Source of the DNA: Pseudomonas sp. TMP9
Lineage (GTDB): Bacteria > Pseudomonadota > Gammaproteobacteria > Pseudomonadales > Pseudomonadaceae
Reading direction: 5' to 3'
Length of the DNA stretch: 64,000 nt
NCBI RefSeq assembly: GCF_037943105.1
Contig: NZ_CP149803.1
Span: 3,452,001 to 3,516,000 of the forward strand
Shown here piece by piece: positions 1 to 11,000 of this stretch (its first letter is position 1; the number at the start of each line of letters is the position of its first letter). Made by a program: the position numbers and the translations under genes. The notes under the pieces were generated by a model. It saw only the letters and a program-made list of their open reading frames with translations, was not told the origin of the DNA and did not search any database.

Positions 1-1
1 A

Positions 2-406
2 GCTCGCCAAGGTCTGGCCGAAGGCGGTATCCCGATTGGTTCAGTGCTGGTGCATAACGGCCAAATTATTGGCCGCGGGCACAACCGACGCGTGCAGCAA
101 GGCAGCGCCATTCGCCATGGTGAAATGGACGCCTTGGAAAACGCCGGACGGCAGACCGCACAGACTTACCGCGAGTCGGTGCTCTTCACCACCCTCTCGC
201 CTTGCGCGATGTGCAGTGGAGCCATTCTGTTGTATGGCATTCCTAAAGTGGTCATCGGCGAGAACCAGAGCTTCCTCGGCGAGGAAGCGCTGCTGCGCGA
301 GCGCGGCGTAAGCCTTGAGGTGCTGCACAACAGCGAATGCCTGCACCTGATGCAGGGCTTTATCGCCGCCCAGCCAACCCTGTGGAACGAAGATATCGGT
401 GAATAG
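2..406 (+). CDS. Cytosine deaminase (yeast FCY1-type nucleoside deaminase), 5' end missing
   Basis: The reading frame is open from base 2, so the start lies before the window; 134 residues and the stop are visible. The zinc-dependent deaminase fold is clear: HGE (zinc His and proton-shuttling Glu) at about residues 40-42 of the visible part, and PCAMC carrying the two zinc cysteines about 30 residues later. The surrounding pattern (EGGIPIGSVL, GRGHN, GSAIRHGEMDALEN, YGIPKVVIGEN) resembles yeast-type cytosine deaminase more than TadA or CMP deaminase. The expected reaction is cytosine to uracil in pyrimidine salvage; activity on related bases cannot be excluded. It converges on the helicase gene, whose stop lies only 4 bases downstream. 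Confidence 0.85.
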   Translation, partial: ARQGLAEGGIPIGSVLVHNGQIIGRGHNRRVQQGSAIRHGEMDALENAGRQTAQTYRESVLFTTLSPCAMCSGAILLYGIPKVVIGENQSFLGEEALLRERGVSLEVLHNSECLHLMQGFIAAQPTLWNEDIGE

Positions 407-409
407 CCG

Positions 410-2338
<1,929 letters not shown>

Positions 2339-2475
2339 AGCGGTTACTCCATTGACCGCAACAGCGGCAAACAATAATTAAGACCTAGAAGCCGCCCGGC
2401 TATTGCCAATCCAACTAACAAGGTCAGCTTTAGACGCCTACAGTGAGTTCATGCAGGCAAACAAAGGAGATGAGT

Positions 2476-2520
2476 ATGCAGGTATCTGGTTTCAACGGCA
2501 GCTTGCCGGTCACCCGTTAG
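2476..2520 (+). other. 14-codon ORF with strong Shine-Dalgarno, probable gene remnant or leader peptide
   Basis: ATG 2476 is preceded by AAAGGAGA at 2463-2470 (6 bases after GGAG), one of the best ribosome-binding sites in the window, yet the frame stops after MQVSGFNGSLPVTR. Either it is the surviving start of a decayed gene, or a translated leader. No attenuator-like hairpins or runs of a single amino acid were seen directly after it. Confidence 0.3.
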
Positions 2521-2906
2521 ATTGCTCACCCATCCGGCCAGAAGGCCGCACAGCACAGACACCGGCTAACCCGGCGTCACTGAGGCGAATACTGGGCCGA
2601 TGTGCAATCAAGCAGGGATCACGCAAACTCACCGTACGCTGTGTCACGCCACGAATCTTATGGGCCAAGCAACTCGAAAGCCCCAGCGCCGCCAGCGCCA
2701 TATCGACACGTTCTGGCACTCGCCAGCCTTGTTTAAGTCGACAGTCGCCACGCAAAGACACTGGAAATCGCCTGAGATGCCAACCGTAAAAGCCGCGGCC
2801 TGAGTCAACAACAGGGCAACCCGTGAGGCCGTGCAGAGCGGCCACCTGATTAACGTTAAACGTCACAACCGCCTAATGTGCCTGATCTGCTTGCAGATAC
2901 GCACCC

Positions 2907-2929
2907 AAAGCCGCCTCAGGGCGGCTTTT
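2907..2929. terminator. Terminator-like hairpin
   Basis: AAAGCCGCC, loop TCAG, GGCGGCTTTT: a 9-base stem followed by T residues on the plus strand. ACCCAAA and TTTGGGT flank it and could extend or compete with the stem. No plus-strand gene was identified upstream, which suggests a lost gene. Confidence 0.5.
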
Positions 2930-3069
2930 CCGTTTGGGTCTATCGCGTGCGCACAAACGCAGCAGGCTTAGACCTTTCTCCCCTAGGGCAAACAACTTAT
3001 CCGCGCAGCGCCACCCGACCGAGCATCACCCGCGCTGTTCAATCAGGTATATCGCGGCTCTATATGCAA

Positions 3070-3091
3070 AAAACCGCCCTAAGGCGGTTTT
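3070..3091 (-). terminator. Rho-independent terminator of pckA
   Basis: On the minus strand AAAACCGCC, a 4-base loop and GGCGGTTTT, followed by more T residues, 20 bases after the pckA stop. Confidence 0.75.
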
Positions 3092-3110
3092 AAGTTACAG
3101 CGAATGCGGC

Positions 3111-4652
3111 TTAAAGCTGCGGGCCGGCATTACGGATCGCATCGGACACGTCGAACTTTTTGAAGTTCTCCACAAACAAACCCGCTAGGCCTTTCGCTGC
3201 TTGGTCGTAGGCATTCTGATCAGCCCAGGTGTTACGCGGGTTGAGCAAATTGGTTTCAACACCCGGCACCGACTTTGGCACGCTGAGGTTGATGATGGGC
3301 AGTTGCTCGGTTTCAGTGCCGATCAGCGCGCCGCTCTGGATCGCAGCAATCACGCCACGGGTGGTCGGAATATTGAAGCGCTTGCCGACGCCATAGCCGC
3401 CGCCGGTCCAGCCGGTGTTGACCAGATACACCTTGGAACCGAAGCCGCGAATGCGCTTGATCAGCAATTCCGCGTATTCACCGGCCGGGCGCGGGAAGAA
3501 TGGTGCGCCGAAGCAGGTGGAGAAAGTCGACTTAATGCCGCCGCCGCTGCCCATTTCAGTGGAGCCCACCAGCGCGGTGTAACCGGAGAGGAAGTGGTAG
3601 GCCGCCTGCTCTTCGTTGAGGATCGACACCGGTGGCAACACGCCAGTCAGGTCGCAGGTCAAGAAGATCACCGCGTTCGGCTCGCCGCCGAGGTTGTTCT
3701 CGCTGCGCTTCTCAATCAGTTCCAGCGGGTAAGCCGCACGGCTGTTCTGAGTCAGGCTGTCGTCGGCGTAATCCGGCACACGATTTTCATCGAGCACCAC
3801 GTTTTCCAGTACGGCGCCGAACTGAATGGCTTTCCAGATGACCGGCTCGTTCTTCTCAGACAAATCGATGCACTTGGCGTAGCAACCGCCCTCAATGTTG
3901 AACACCACGCCCACGCCCCAGCCGTGCTCGTCGTCACCGATCAGGTAACGGCTCGGGTCGGCCGACAAGGTGGTCTTACCCGTGCCAGACAAGCCGAAGA
4001 ACAAGGTGACGTCGCCCTCTTCACCGATGTTGGCGGCGCAATGCATTGGCAGCACGTCAGCATCTGGCAGCAGGAAGTTCTGCACGCTGAACATGGCTTT
4101 CTTCATCTCGCCGGCGTAACGCATACCGGCGATCAGGACTTTCTTGGCGGCGAAATTGAGGATCACGCACCCATCAGAATTGGTGCCGTCACGCTCAGGC
4201 ACACACTCGAAGTTGGCGACGTTGAGGATCTGCCACTCACCCTTGCTCGCCGGGTTGTACTGCGGCGGGTTGATAAACAAGCAGCGGCCAAACAGGTTCT
4301 GCCACGCCGTCGCCGTGGTCATTTTCACCGGTAGGTAGTGCGCGTCGGCCGAACCTACATGAACGTAGGATACAAAGCTGTCCTGGGCATCGGAGAATGC
4401 CTGTACGCGGTCCCACAGGGCATCGAATTTGTCGGCTGGGAATGGGCGATTGATCGCGCCCCAGGCGATTTTTGCCTCGGTGCTTGGCTCTTGCACAATG
4501 AAGCGGTCAGCCGGCGAACGACCAGTACGGTGGCCAGTGCGTACGACCAGCGAGCCAGTAGCGGCCAGTTCGCCTTCGCCGCGACGAAGGGCTTCTTCGA
4601 CCAGTTGGGCAGCGCTGATGTCGGTGTGCACGGCGTTGTTGGCTTGCGTCAT
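3111..4652 (-). CDS. pckA: Phosphoenolpyruvate carboxykinase (ATP)
   Basis: 513 residues, the usual family length. It converts oxaloacetate plus ATP to phosphoenolpyruvate and CO2, the first committed step of gluconeogenesis in the cytoplasm. The P-loop GLSGTGKT is at residues 220-227, followed by the family's LSADPSR and the metal-binding DDEHGWG region. ATG 4652 has GGGGAC about 4-9 bases upstream. The gene lies downstream of hslO on the same strand, but 292 bases with two perfect inverted repeats separate them (4696-4719 and 4756-4771), so it probably has its own promoter. A clear terminator follows. Pseudomonads rely on this gene when growing on organic and amino acids, in line with the amino acid and polyamine catabolic genes elsewhere in the window. 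Confidence 0.97.
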   Translation of the reverse strand: MTQANNAVHTDISAAQLVEEALRRGEGELAATGSLVVRTGHRTGRSPADRFIVQEPSTEAKIAWGAINRPFPADKFDALWDRVQAFSDAQDSFVSYVHVGSADAHYLPVKMTTATAWQNLFGRCLFINPPQYNPASKGEWQILNVANFECVPERDGTNSDGCVILNFAAKKVLIAGMRYAGEMKKAMFSVQNFLLPDADVLPMHCAANIGEEGDVTLFFGLSGTGKTTLSADPSRYLIGDDEHGWGVGVVFNIEGGCYAKCIDLSEKNEPVIWKAIQFGAVLENVVLDENRVPDYADDSLTQNSRAAYPLELIEKRSENNLGGEPNAVIFLTCDLTGVLPPVSILNEEQAAYHFLSGYTALVGSTEMGSGGGIKSTFSTCFGAPFFPRPAGEYAELLIKRIRGFGSKVYLVNTGWTGGGYGVGKRFNIPTTRGVIAAIQSGALIGTETEQLPIINLSVPKSVPGVETNLLNPRNTWADQNAYDQAAKGLAGLFVENFKKFDVSDAIRNAGPQL

Positions 4653-4695
4653 GTGGGTCCCCGTTGGCCAAGCGGCCGAGTCTTCCGAACGTTTT

Positions 4696-4771
4696 GTAGT
4701 AGCAAAAAAACCCTACTACAGCGAAAAAAGTGTGGCGGATTATGCCAGAAAAGCAGGCTGCACGTGCAGCC
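4696..4771 (-). promoter_or_regulatory. Two inverted repeats upstream of pckA
   Basis: 4696-4719 is GTAGTAG, a 10-base A-rich spacer, then CTACTAC, centred about 55 bases before the pckA start. 4756-4771 is a perfect 16-base palindrome, GGCTGCACGTGCAGCC, about 110 bases before the start. The first could be an RNA hairpin in the pckA leader or an operator; the second has the form of a dimeric regulator site. No regulator is inferred from sequence alone. Confidence 0.4.
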
Positions 4772-4944
4772 CCTGATCAGATCAACATGCCGCGGTTAGC
4801 GTGCGATTCGTCCCGCAAACGGCTACAAGCCAACGAGCTAGAGGCCTGTCAGGCAAAACATGCGAGAAAGCGGTGTATACGTTTGTACATCAGCATCCCA
4901 AGCCTGCTTTTAACGGCGCAGGCCCGACGCGCAGCAGCCAATAA

Positions 4945-5832
4945 TCAGTGGCGCGTGTCCGACGGCCCCTCACTGCTGCCATCCATAAATAATTGCAGCA
5001 CATCGGCCGCATCAAACAGGTAGCGCTCATTGCAGAACTGGCAATCGATTTCCACCTGCCCGCCCTGCTCTTGCACCAACGCCTGCGCATCCGCTTGGCC
5101 GAGGCTGGTCAGCGCGCGGGCGGAGCGCTCACGCGAGCAGCTGCAGCGAAATTGCAGCCCGCGCGGCTCAAACAGGCGCAGCGCTTCTTGGTGATACAAG
5201 CGGTGCAGCAACGTTTCATTATCCAGCCCCAGCAGTTCTTCGGCCTTGACCGTGTCAGCGAGGGCGAGTGCATGCTGCCAGCTGGCTTCACGCTCATCGG
5301 CTTCCATCAAGCGGTCGGCCGGCAGTTGTTGCAGCAGCAAGCCGCGAGCACGCTGGCCATCGGCGCTTAGCCAGAAGCGCGTGGGCAACTGTTCGGAGGT
5401 GGCAAAATAATTGGTCAGGCAGTCGGCCAAGGTGTCGCCTTCCAGATCAACGATACCTTGATAGCGTTGCCCGGCTTTTGGGTCGACGGTGATGGCCAGC
5501 ACGCCATCGGGCATCAACTCACGCAAGCTAGCATCGGCGTTGATTTGCTCGGCGTGATAACGCGCGATACCGCGCAACTCGCCTTCGCTGGAGCACTCGA
5601 CCATCAGCAACGGCACCGCGCCCGAAGAACGGGCCTGGAGGATCAGCAGACCGTCGAATTTTATCGTGCCGATCAGCAGGGCGGCGGCAGCCAGCAGCTC
5701 ACCCAGTAATTGGGCGACGGGCTGCGGGTAGGTGTGTTTGGCCAGCACGTGGCTGTAGCTGTCGGTCAGACCGACCAGTTCACCACGAATATCGCTGTCG
5801 TCGAACAAGAAGCGTTGGGAAAAATCAGGCAT
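4945..5832 (-). CDS. hslO: Redox-regulated chaperone Hsp33
   Basis: 295 residues from ATG 5832 ([19 protein letters not shown] is the typical N-terminus; an upstream in-frame codon at 5913 adds an unrelated leader). Hsp33 is a cytoplasmic holdase that becomes active when its C-terminal zinc centre is oxidised and then binds unfolding proteins during oxidative stress. The redox zinc motif is visible as CSC near residue 233 and CQFC about 33 residues later. It lies downstream of hslR and upstream of pckA on the same strand, the usual Pseudomonas order. Confidence 0.95.
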   Translation of the reverse strand: MPDFSQRFLFDDSDIRGELVGLTDSYSHVLAKHTYPQPVAQLLGELLAAAALLIGTIKFDGLLILQARSSGAVPLLMVECSSEGELRGIARYHAEQINADASLRELMPDGVLAITVDPKAGQRYQGIVDLEGDTLADCLTNYFATSEQLPTRFWLSADGQRARGLLLQQLPADRLMEADEREASWQHALALADTVKAEELLGLDNETLLHRLYHQEALRLFEPRGLQFRCSCSRERSARALTSLGQADAQALVQEQGGQVEIDCQFCNERYLFDAADVLQLFMDGSSEGPSDTRH

Positions 5833-6032
5833 GCCAACTTCACTAAATGTGGCTCGGCTGAGGATTTTAGGCGCAAACGTCGATCCGACCAAGCGCCTCT
5901 TATCTATCAACACCGCACGCAGAAACTATCGACACAGCCCTGCCACTGCCTTCATTGATGAAAACAGCGGCACCCTGCATGCTCAACACTCTGCCCTCGC
6001 ACCAGCCGCTGGTGTTGACCCCGCGCGGCATC

Positions 6033-6428
6033 TTATTCCTGATTACCGTGAAACTGATGCAACTGCCGACGCTGCTTTTTGCTCGGCCGGCCATCGGTCT
6101 GCATGCCTAAGGCGCCAGCTTTGCGCTGCGCCGCCGCCTGTTCGCGGCGTTCGATGCTCTCAGCGGTTTCGGCATACAGGGCTTGCGCCTCTGGCGCGCC
6201 GCGCCGCACCACGGACAGCGCCTGCACGACGACGCTGCGCTCATCAAAACCATTGCGAATCACATACACATCACCGACTCGTGGCTCCTTACCCGGTTTG
6301 CAACGCTCACCTCGGTGATGCACCTTGCCGCCGTCGATGGCGGCCTTGGCCAGCGCGCGGGTTTTATAGAAACGCGCGGCCCACAACCATTTATCCAGGC
6401 GCACCTTGTCGTCATCTTTATCGCTCAT
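6033..6428 (-). CDS. hslR: Ribosome-associated heat shock protein Hsp15 (S4 domain)
   Basis: 131 residues from ATG 6428, chosen for GTGAGGA 6-12 bases upstream and the typical start MSDKDDDKVRLDKWLWAARF; the frame stays open further upstream without family resemblance. The S4 RNA-binding domain covers roughly residues 8-70 (RLDKWLWAARFYKTRALAKA, then KPGKEPRVGDVYVI). The basic tail GRPSKKQRRQLHQF fits binding of free 50S subunits carrying a nascent chain after heat shock, the known Hsp15 role. It is divergent from rimB across 70 bases and is followed by hslO after 200 bases. Confidence 0.93.
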   Translation of the reverse strand: MSDKDDDKVRLDKWLWAARFYKTRALAKAAIDGGKVHHRGERCKPGKEPRVGDVYVIRNGFDERSVVVQALSVVRRGAPEAQALYAETAESIERREQAAAQRKAGALGMQTDGRPSKKQRRQLHQFHGNQE

Positions 6429-6498
6429 CGAGTCCTCACTGTTCACGCTGGGCAGGCGAGCATTTTGCCTGATGCAGTTGTGCCAAGGGCCAACTAGA

Positions 6499-6993
6499 AT
6501 GCGCGCAACTATAACGGATGCCCCTTTGAAAACTTTTAACCAACTGGGCGTGATCGGCCTGCGTGAATGGATCAACCTGCCGCAGCTGGGCTTAGTGGGT
6601 CTACGCGCCAAAATTGATACGGGCGCCAGCACCTCCAGCCTGCACGCCAGCGATATTCAGCCATTCGACCGTGATGGCGAGCCTTGGGTGCGCTTTACCG
6701 CGCACCTCGGCACCTTGGTGCAACGCCGGCATCGCTGCGAAGCGCCGCTGGTGTCGCTGAAAACTATCAAAAGCTCCAACGGCCACAGCCAATCGCGCTA
6801 TGTGATTCGCACCCAGCTCACCCTCGGCGAGCGCGAGTGGCCGGTGGAATTTACCCTGACCTGCCGCAAAACCATGCGCTACCGCGTATTGCTCGGCTCC
6901 AAAGCGCTGGTCGATGGGCAGTTGCTGGTAAACCCGGCGCTGACCTACATGCAAAACAAACCCACCCTTGCTGACCCGTCTGGTGCCCAATGA
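6499..6993 (+). CDS. rimB: Retropepsin-like aspartic endopeptidase RimB
   Basis: 164 residues from ATG 6499 (AAGGG 9 bases upstream). A TTG at 6526 with GGA 8 bases upstream gives a 155-residue form beginning [15 protein letters not shown], closer to the N-terminus I remember for the family, so the start is uncertain. The aspartic protease motif is [14 protein letters not shown] (DTGA plus TS), in a single short lobe as in retropepsin-like zinc protease family proteins. The stop overlaps the rimK start (ATGA), so the two are translationally coupled. In P. fluorescens RimB is reported to work with RimK in controlling poly-glutamate tails on ribosomal protein S6. A small rimA gene was not seen beside it. 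Confidence 0.88.
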   Translation: MRATITDAPLKTFNQLGVIGLREWINLPQLGLVGLRAKIDTGASTSSLHASDIQPFDRDGEPWVRFTAHLGTLVQRRHRCEAPLVSLKTIKSSNGHSQSRYVIRTQLTLGEREWPVEFTLTCRKTMRYRVLLGSKALVDGQLLVNPALTYMQNKPTLADPSGAQ

Positions 6994-7895
6994 AGATCGC
7001 CGTGCTGTCGCGCAACCCGCGCCTGTATTCCACCCGCCGCCTGGTTGAAGCCGGGGAGTTGCGGGGCCACGAAATGGTGGTGGTCGACACCCTGCGCGCT
7101 TACATGAACATCGCCAGCCACAAACCGCAGATCCACTATCGCGGCAAACCGCTGGAAGGCTTTGACGCGGTGATCCCGCGTATTGGCGCCTCGGTAACCT
7201 TCTACGGCTGTGCGGTACTGCGCCAGTTCGAAATGATGGGGGTGTTCCCGCTTAACGAGTCAGTGGCCATCGCCCGTTCGCGTGACAAGTTACGTTCCCT
7301 GCAGTTGCTGTCACGCCGTGGTATCGGCCTGCCGGTCACCGGTTTCGCCCATTCCCCGGATGACATCGCCGACCTGATCGACATGGTCAACGGTGCGCCA
7401 CTGGTGATTAAGGTACTGGAAGGCACGCAGGGTATTGGCGTGGTGTTGTGTGAAACTGCCACGGCGGCCGAGTCGGTCATTGAGGCGTTTATGGGACTCA
7501 AGCAAGACATCATGGTGCAGGAATACATCAAGGAAGCCGGTGGCGCAGACATCCGCTGTTTTGTGGTCGGCGACAAGGTGATCGCCGCCATGAAGCGTCA
7601 GGCCAAGCCCGGCGAATTTCGCTCTAACCTGCACCGTGGCGGCAGCGCCAGCCTGATCAAAATCACCCCAGAAGAGCGCATGACCGCCATCCGTGCGGCC
7701 AAGGTCATGGGCCTGTCGGTGGCCGGTGTGGATATTCTGCGCTCCAACCACGGCCCGCTGGTGATGGAAGTGAACTCATCACCCGGCTTAGCCGGCATTG
7801 AAACCACGACGGGCAAAGATGTCGCCGGCATCATCATCCAGTACATCGAGAAAAACGGCGGCCCACACCTGACGCGCACTAAGGGCAAAGGGTGA
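6990..7895 (+). CDS. rimK: Ribosomal protein S6 glutamate ligase RimK
   Basis: 301 residues, standard length. It is an ATP-grasp enzyme that adds glutamates to the C-terminus of ribosomal protein S6. The N-terminal domain covers about residues 1-95; the ATP-grasp core follows, with [15 protein letters not shown] (nucleotide-binding loop), [18 protein letters not shown] and [20 protein letters not shown] (metal-binding E and N). ATG 6990 overlaps the rimB stop by four bases. RimK in P. fluorescens responds to cyclic-di-GMP, and the next gene, convergent and 108 bases away, encodes a GGDEF-EAL protein; a functional link is only inference. Confidence 0.95.
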   Translation: MKIAVLSRNPRLYSTRRLVEAGELRGHEMVVVDTLRAYMNIASHKPQIHYRGKPLEGFDAVIPRIGASVTFYGCAVLRQFEMMGVFPLNESVAIARSRDKLRSLQLLSRRGIGLPVTGFAHSPDDIADLIDMVNGAPLVIKVLEGTQGIGVVLCETATAAESVIEAFMGLKQDIMVQEYIKEAGGADIRCFVVGDKVIAAMKRQAKPGEFRSNLHRGGSASLIKITPEERMTAIRAAKVMGLSVAGVDILRSNHGPLVMEVNSSPGLAGIETTTGKDVAGIIIQYIEKNGGPHLTRTKGKG

Positions 7896-7905
7896 GCCGG
7901 ATATA

Positions 7906-7923
7906 GGCGAAGCATGCTTCGCC
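7906..7923. repeat. Perfect 18-base palindrome between convergent genes
   Basis: GGCGAAGCATGCTTCGCC is its own reverse complement and sits between the 3' ends of rimK and the GGDEF-EAL gene. There is no T-run, so it is not a standard terminator; it may be a REP-like remnant or a transcript-end stabiliser. Confidence 0.45.
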
Positions 7924-8003
7924 CCGGTGAACGCACGGCCAAGGATGGCCGGGCTGGTATTGCAGACCATTACTGGACGCGGCAGGGATGCCGACACGCA
8001 TAC

Positions 8004-11000
8004 TCAAGCCAATAGCCGGTGCTGCTCCATCCACGCGAGGAAAGCCGCCGCACGCAGCGGCCGGCTGATGTGGTAACCCTGGCCCAGCGAGCAGCCATTA
8101 TCGCGCAGGCAGTCGAGCTGGCGTTGGCTTTCGATGCCTTCAGCGATGCATTCCAGGCCTAAGTTGCGGGCAATCACCAAGATGGTCTGTACCAGCATCA
8201 GGCCGCTGCCATCTTCGCCGTCCATGTCCCAGGTAAAGCTGCGATCAATTTTCAGGCGATCCAGCGGTAGCCGCTTGAGGTAGGTCAGCGAGGAATAACC
8301 GGTGCCGAAATCATCAATGGCAAAGCGTACACCCAACACTTTGAGCGCCTGCATATTGCTGATGCATTGCTCGACGTCCTCCAGCAACACCCCCTCAGTG
8401 ATCTCCAACTCCAAGGCTGCCGCTGGCACCTGATGACGCTGTAAGCATTCACTGATGCGTGCCACACAGCTGCGCTGACGCAACTCGCGCGGGCTGAGGT
8501 TAACGGCCAACACCAACTGCGGCCATTGCGGTAACCAGCGCGCCAGCGCCGCGCACGCCTGCTCCAGCACCCAGCCGCCTAATTCCTCGATCAGCCCGGT
8601 TTCTTCCGCCAACGGAATAAAATCGCCGGGCATGATTTCGCCGCGCTCGGGATGCAGCCAACGCAGCAACACTTCCGCACCGGTAACGGCTCCGGTGGCT
8701 AGGCTCAATTGCGGCTGAAACACCAGATACAACTGTTCGCGCTGCACGGCCTGACGCAACTCGCCCTGCAACTGCAAACGCTGGTCGATGGCGGCCTGCA
8801 TTTCAGGAGCAAAAAAGTGCAATGCGTTTCGTCCGCCCTGCTTAGCCCGGTACATGGCGGTATCCGCCTGTTTCAGCACATCGGCGGCCAGTTGGTTGCC
8901 AAATGGATGCAAAGCGATGCCGATACTGGCGCTGATCGACAGCTCATGGCCATCAATCCAGCAGGTCCCTACAAGGCTTTTCAGCAGCTTCTGCGCCGTG
9001 CTGGCCGCCGCCTCTGCGGCCAATTGCGGGTTACTGTCGAGCCCTTCGAGTAGCACCACAAACTCATCGCCGCCCATCCGCGCCAGGGTATCTTCGGTGC
9101 GCAAACTGCTGGCCAGTCGTGTGGTGACTTCGCGCAACAAGCCGTCTCCAACAAGATGGCCGAGGCTGTCGTTGACCGTTTTGAAATGATCAAGGTCGAT
9201 AAACAGCAGTGCACCCAAGGTATTTTCGCGTTGCTCGCGCGACATCGCGTGCTGCAAGCGGTCAAGCAGCAAACGCCGATTCGGCAGGCCTGTCAGGTCA
9301 TCACTAAAGGCCAGTCGCTCGATTTCACGCTGATAACGCTGACGCTCGGAAATATCGGTGATGCTCCCGCGGATCAGCACCGGCTCGCCGGGCATGCGCA
9401 CCAAGCGCACCTCACAAGGAATCTGCCGGCCTTTGCTGTCACGGTGTAGCCACTCAAACACCGGGGCCTCGCCGGCCATCGCACACCGCAGATAAACCTG
9501 CGCCAAGTCAGCGGTCAGTTGACCGTCAGCCTGCTTATTCGGGCTTAGCTCAAGTACGCGTTTTTTGAATATTTCTTCACGGCTATAGCGCAATAAACGC
9601 AGCGCATTATCGTTGCACTCGACCAACGCGCCCCCAGGGGTGATCAGCACAATGGCTTCAGGCGCATTCTCAACGATAGTTTGATAGCGCGCTTCAGCCT
9701 GCAGGCGCTGGCTGATGTCCTCGACCAGCAGCAGAAACATGCGCACTCGCCCGTTGCTGTGGCGCACCGCGCGCAGGCTGACACGCGTGTAGACCAAGCT
9801 CTGGTCGGCGCGGCGAAAGCGCTTTTCCAGCTCAAAGCCTTCAAGGCTACCGTCAAGCACTTGGTCAAGCAGCGGCTGCTCGGCCTGCAGGTCGTCGGCC
9901 AACGACAGCGCTTGCCAACTGCACGCCAGTAATTGCTCGCGGCTGCGCCCGAGAATACTGCAGAGCTTGTCGTTGACTTCTTCCCAAGCAAAATGTGGGC
10001 TGGTCGAGGCCATGCCGATCAGGGGCGCTTCAAAAAATAACCGTAGGCGTTCATCACGCTCACGCAGTTGCTGTTCAGCATTTTTGCGCGCGCTGACGTC
10101 CTGCAGCACCCCATACACCCGCACTAAATCGGCTCCATCGCGCTCAGCGATACCGCGAATACGCAGCCAGCGGCTCTTGCCCTTGGCTGTGAGCAGGCGC
10201 ACCTCGATATCGAATTGATCCTGACCGTTAATCAGCTTCTGCAGAATCTGCTCAGAGAGCACGCGGCCACTGGCGTCCAGATAACTCAAAGCACCGTTTA
10301 GGTCCGGCGGCCCGTTTCTAGGGTCCAGCTCGTAAATCCGATAACAGCCGGGGCTCCAATCCATTGTTTGCTGCGGCATGTTCAACACCCAACCCCCGAG
10401 ATTGGCGATGTGCTCGGTTTGGCTAAACAGATGGCTTTGCCTGAACAGTTCGGCGCTCTGCGAACGCACCTGAGTGGCCAGTTGCTCGCGGGCCGTTACG
10501 TCATTCTGCAGCGCGACGTAATGGCTGATGCCGTGGTCATCATGCATGGGCGCGAGGGTGATTTCATTCCAGAATTGCTGGTCGTTCTTGCGGTAGTTAC
10601 GCAGCACCACATCACAGCCGGTGCCGTCGCGCACCGCTTGCTGCAAACGGCTGAGGCCTTGCTGTTGCTGGTCATCGCGGAGCAGGAAGTTCCAGCTATT
10701 GCCCAGCGTTTCCTCGCGGCTATAGCCGCTGATTTGCTCAAACGCCGGGTTGCAGTAAATAAGTGGCAGCTCAGGATGACGAGCGTCGGCGATGATGACC
10801 CCCAACGGGCTGGCTTCCAGGGCCAGGTTGGCCAGTGCCAATTGCTGCTGCATCTGCGCACTGCGCACCAGTGCTTGGCGTAGATCACTGAGGCTGCGCC
10901 CCACCAACAGCGTGGCGAGCATAAACAGCAGCACGCTGACGTGCATTTCCAACCGTTGCGGGTCGAGCCAAGCCTGCGCATCACCCAGGCCGCGCAGCAA

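Larger units (their letters stand above)
2339..3110. other. Long intergenic stretch with no recognisable gene
   Basis: About 770 bases between the helicase start and the end of pckA. It holds a 14-codon ORF with a strong ribosome-binding site (2476-2520), a terminator-like hairpin (2907-2929) and the pckA terminator (3070-3091). Between 2510 and 2866 the minus strand is open for 118 codons from a GTG with AGGCGG a few bases upstream, but the translation resembles nothing I know and codon use is mixed, so I do not call it a gene. The stretch looks like decayed coding DNA. Confidence 0.5.

Noticed and set aside
2510..2866. 118-codon minus-strand frame as a hypothetical gene
   Set aside because: A GTG start with a passable ribosome-binding site exists, but codon use is mixed, no motif is recognisable and it overlaps nothing conserved; support is too weak.
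3201..4334. 377-codon open frame on the plus strand antisense to pckA
   Set aside because: It lies entirely within pckA, whose protein is fully conserved; the translation resembles nothing and follows from GC-rich codon bias.
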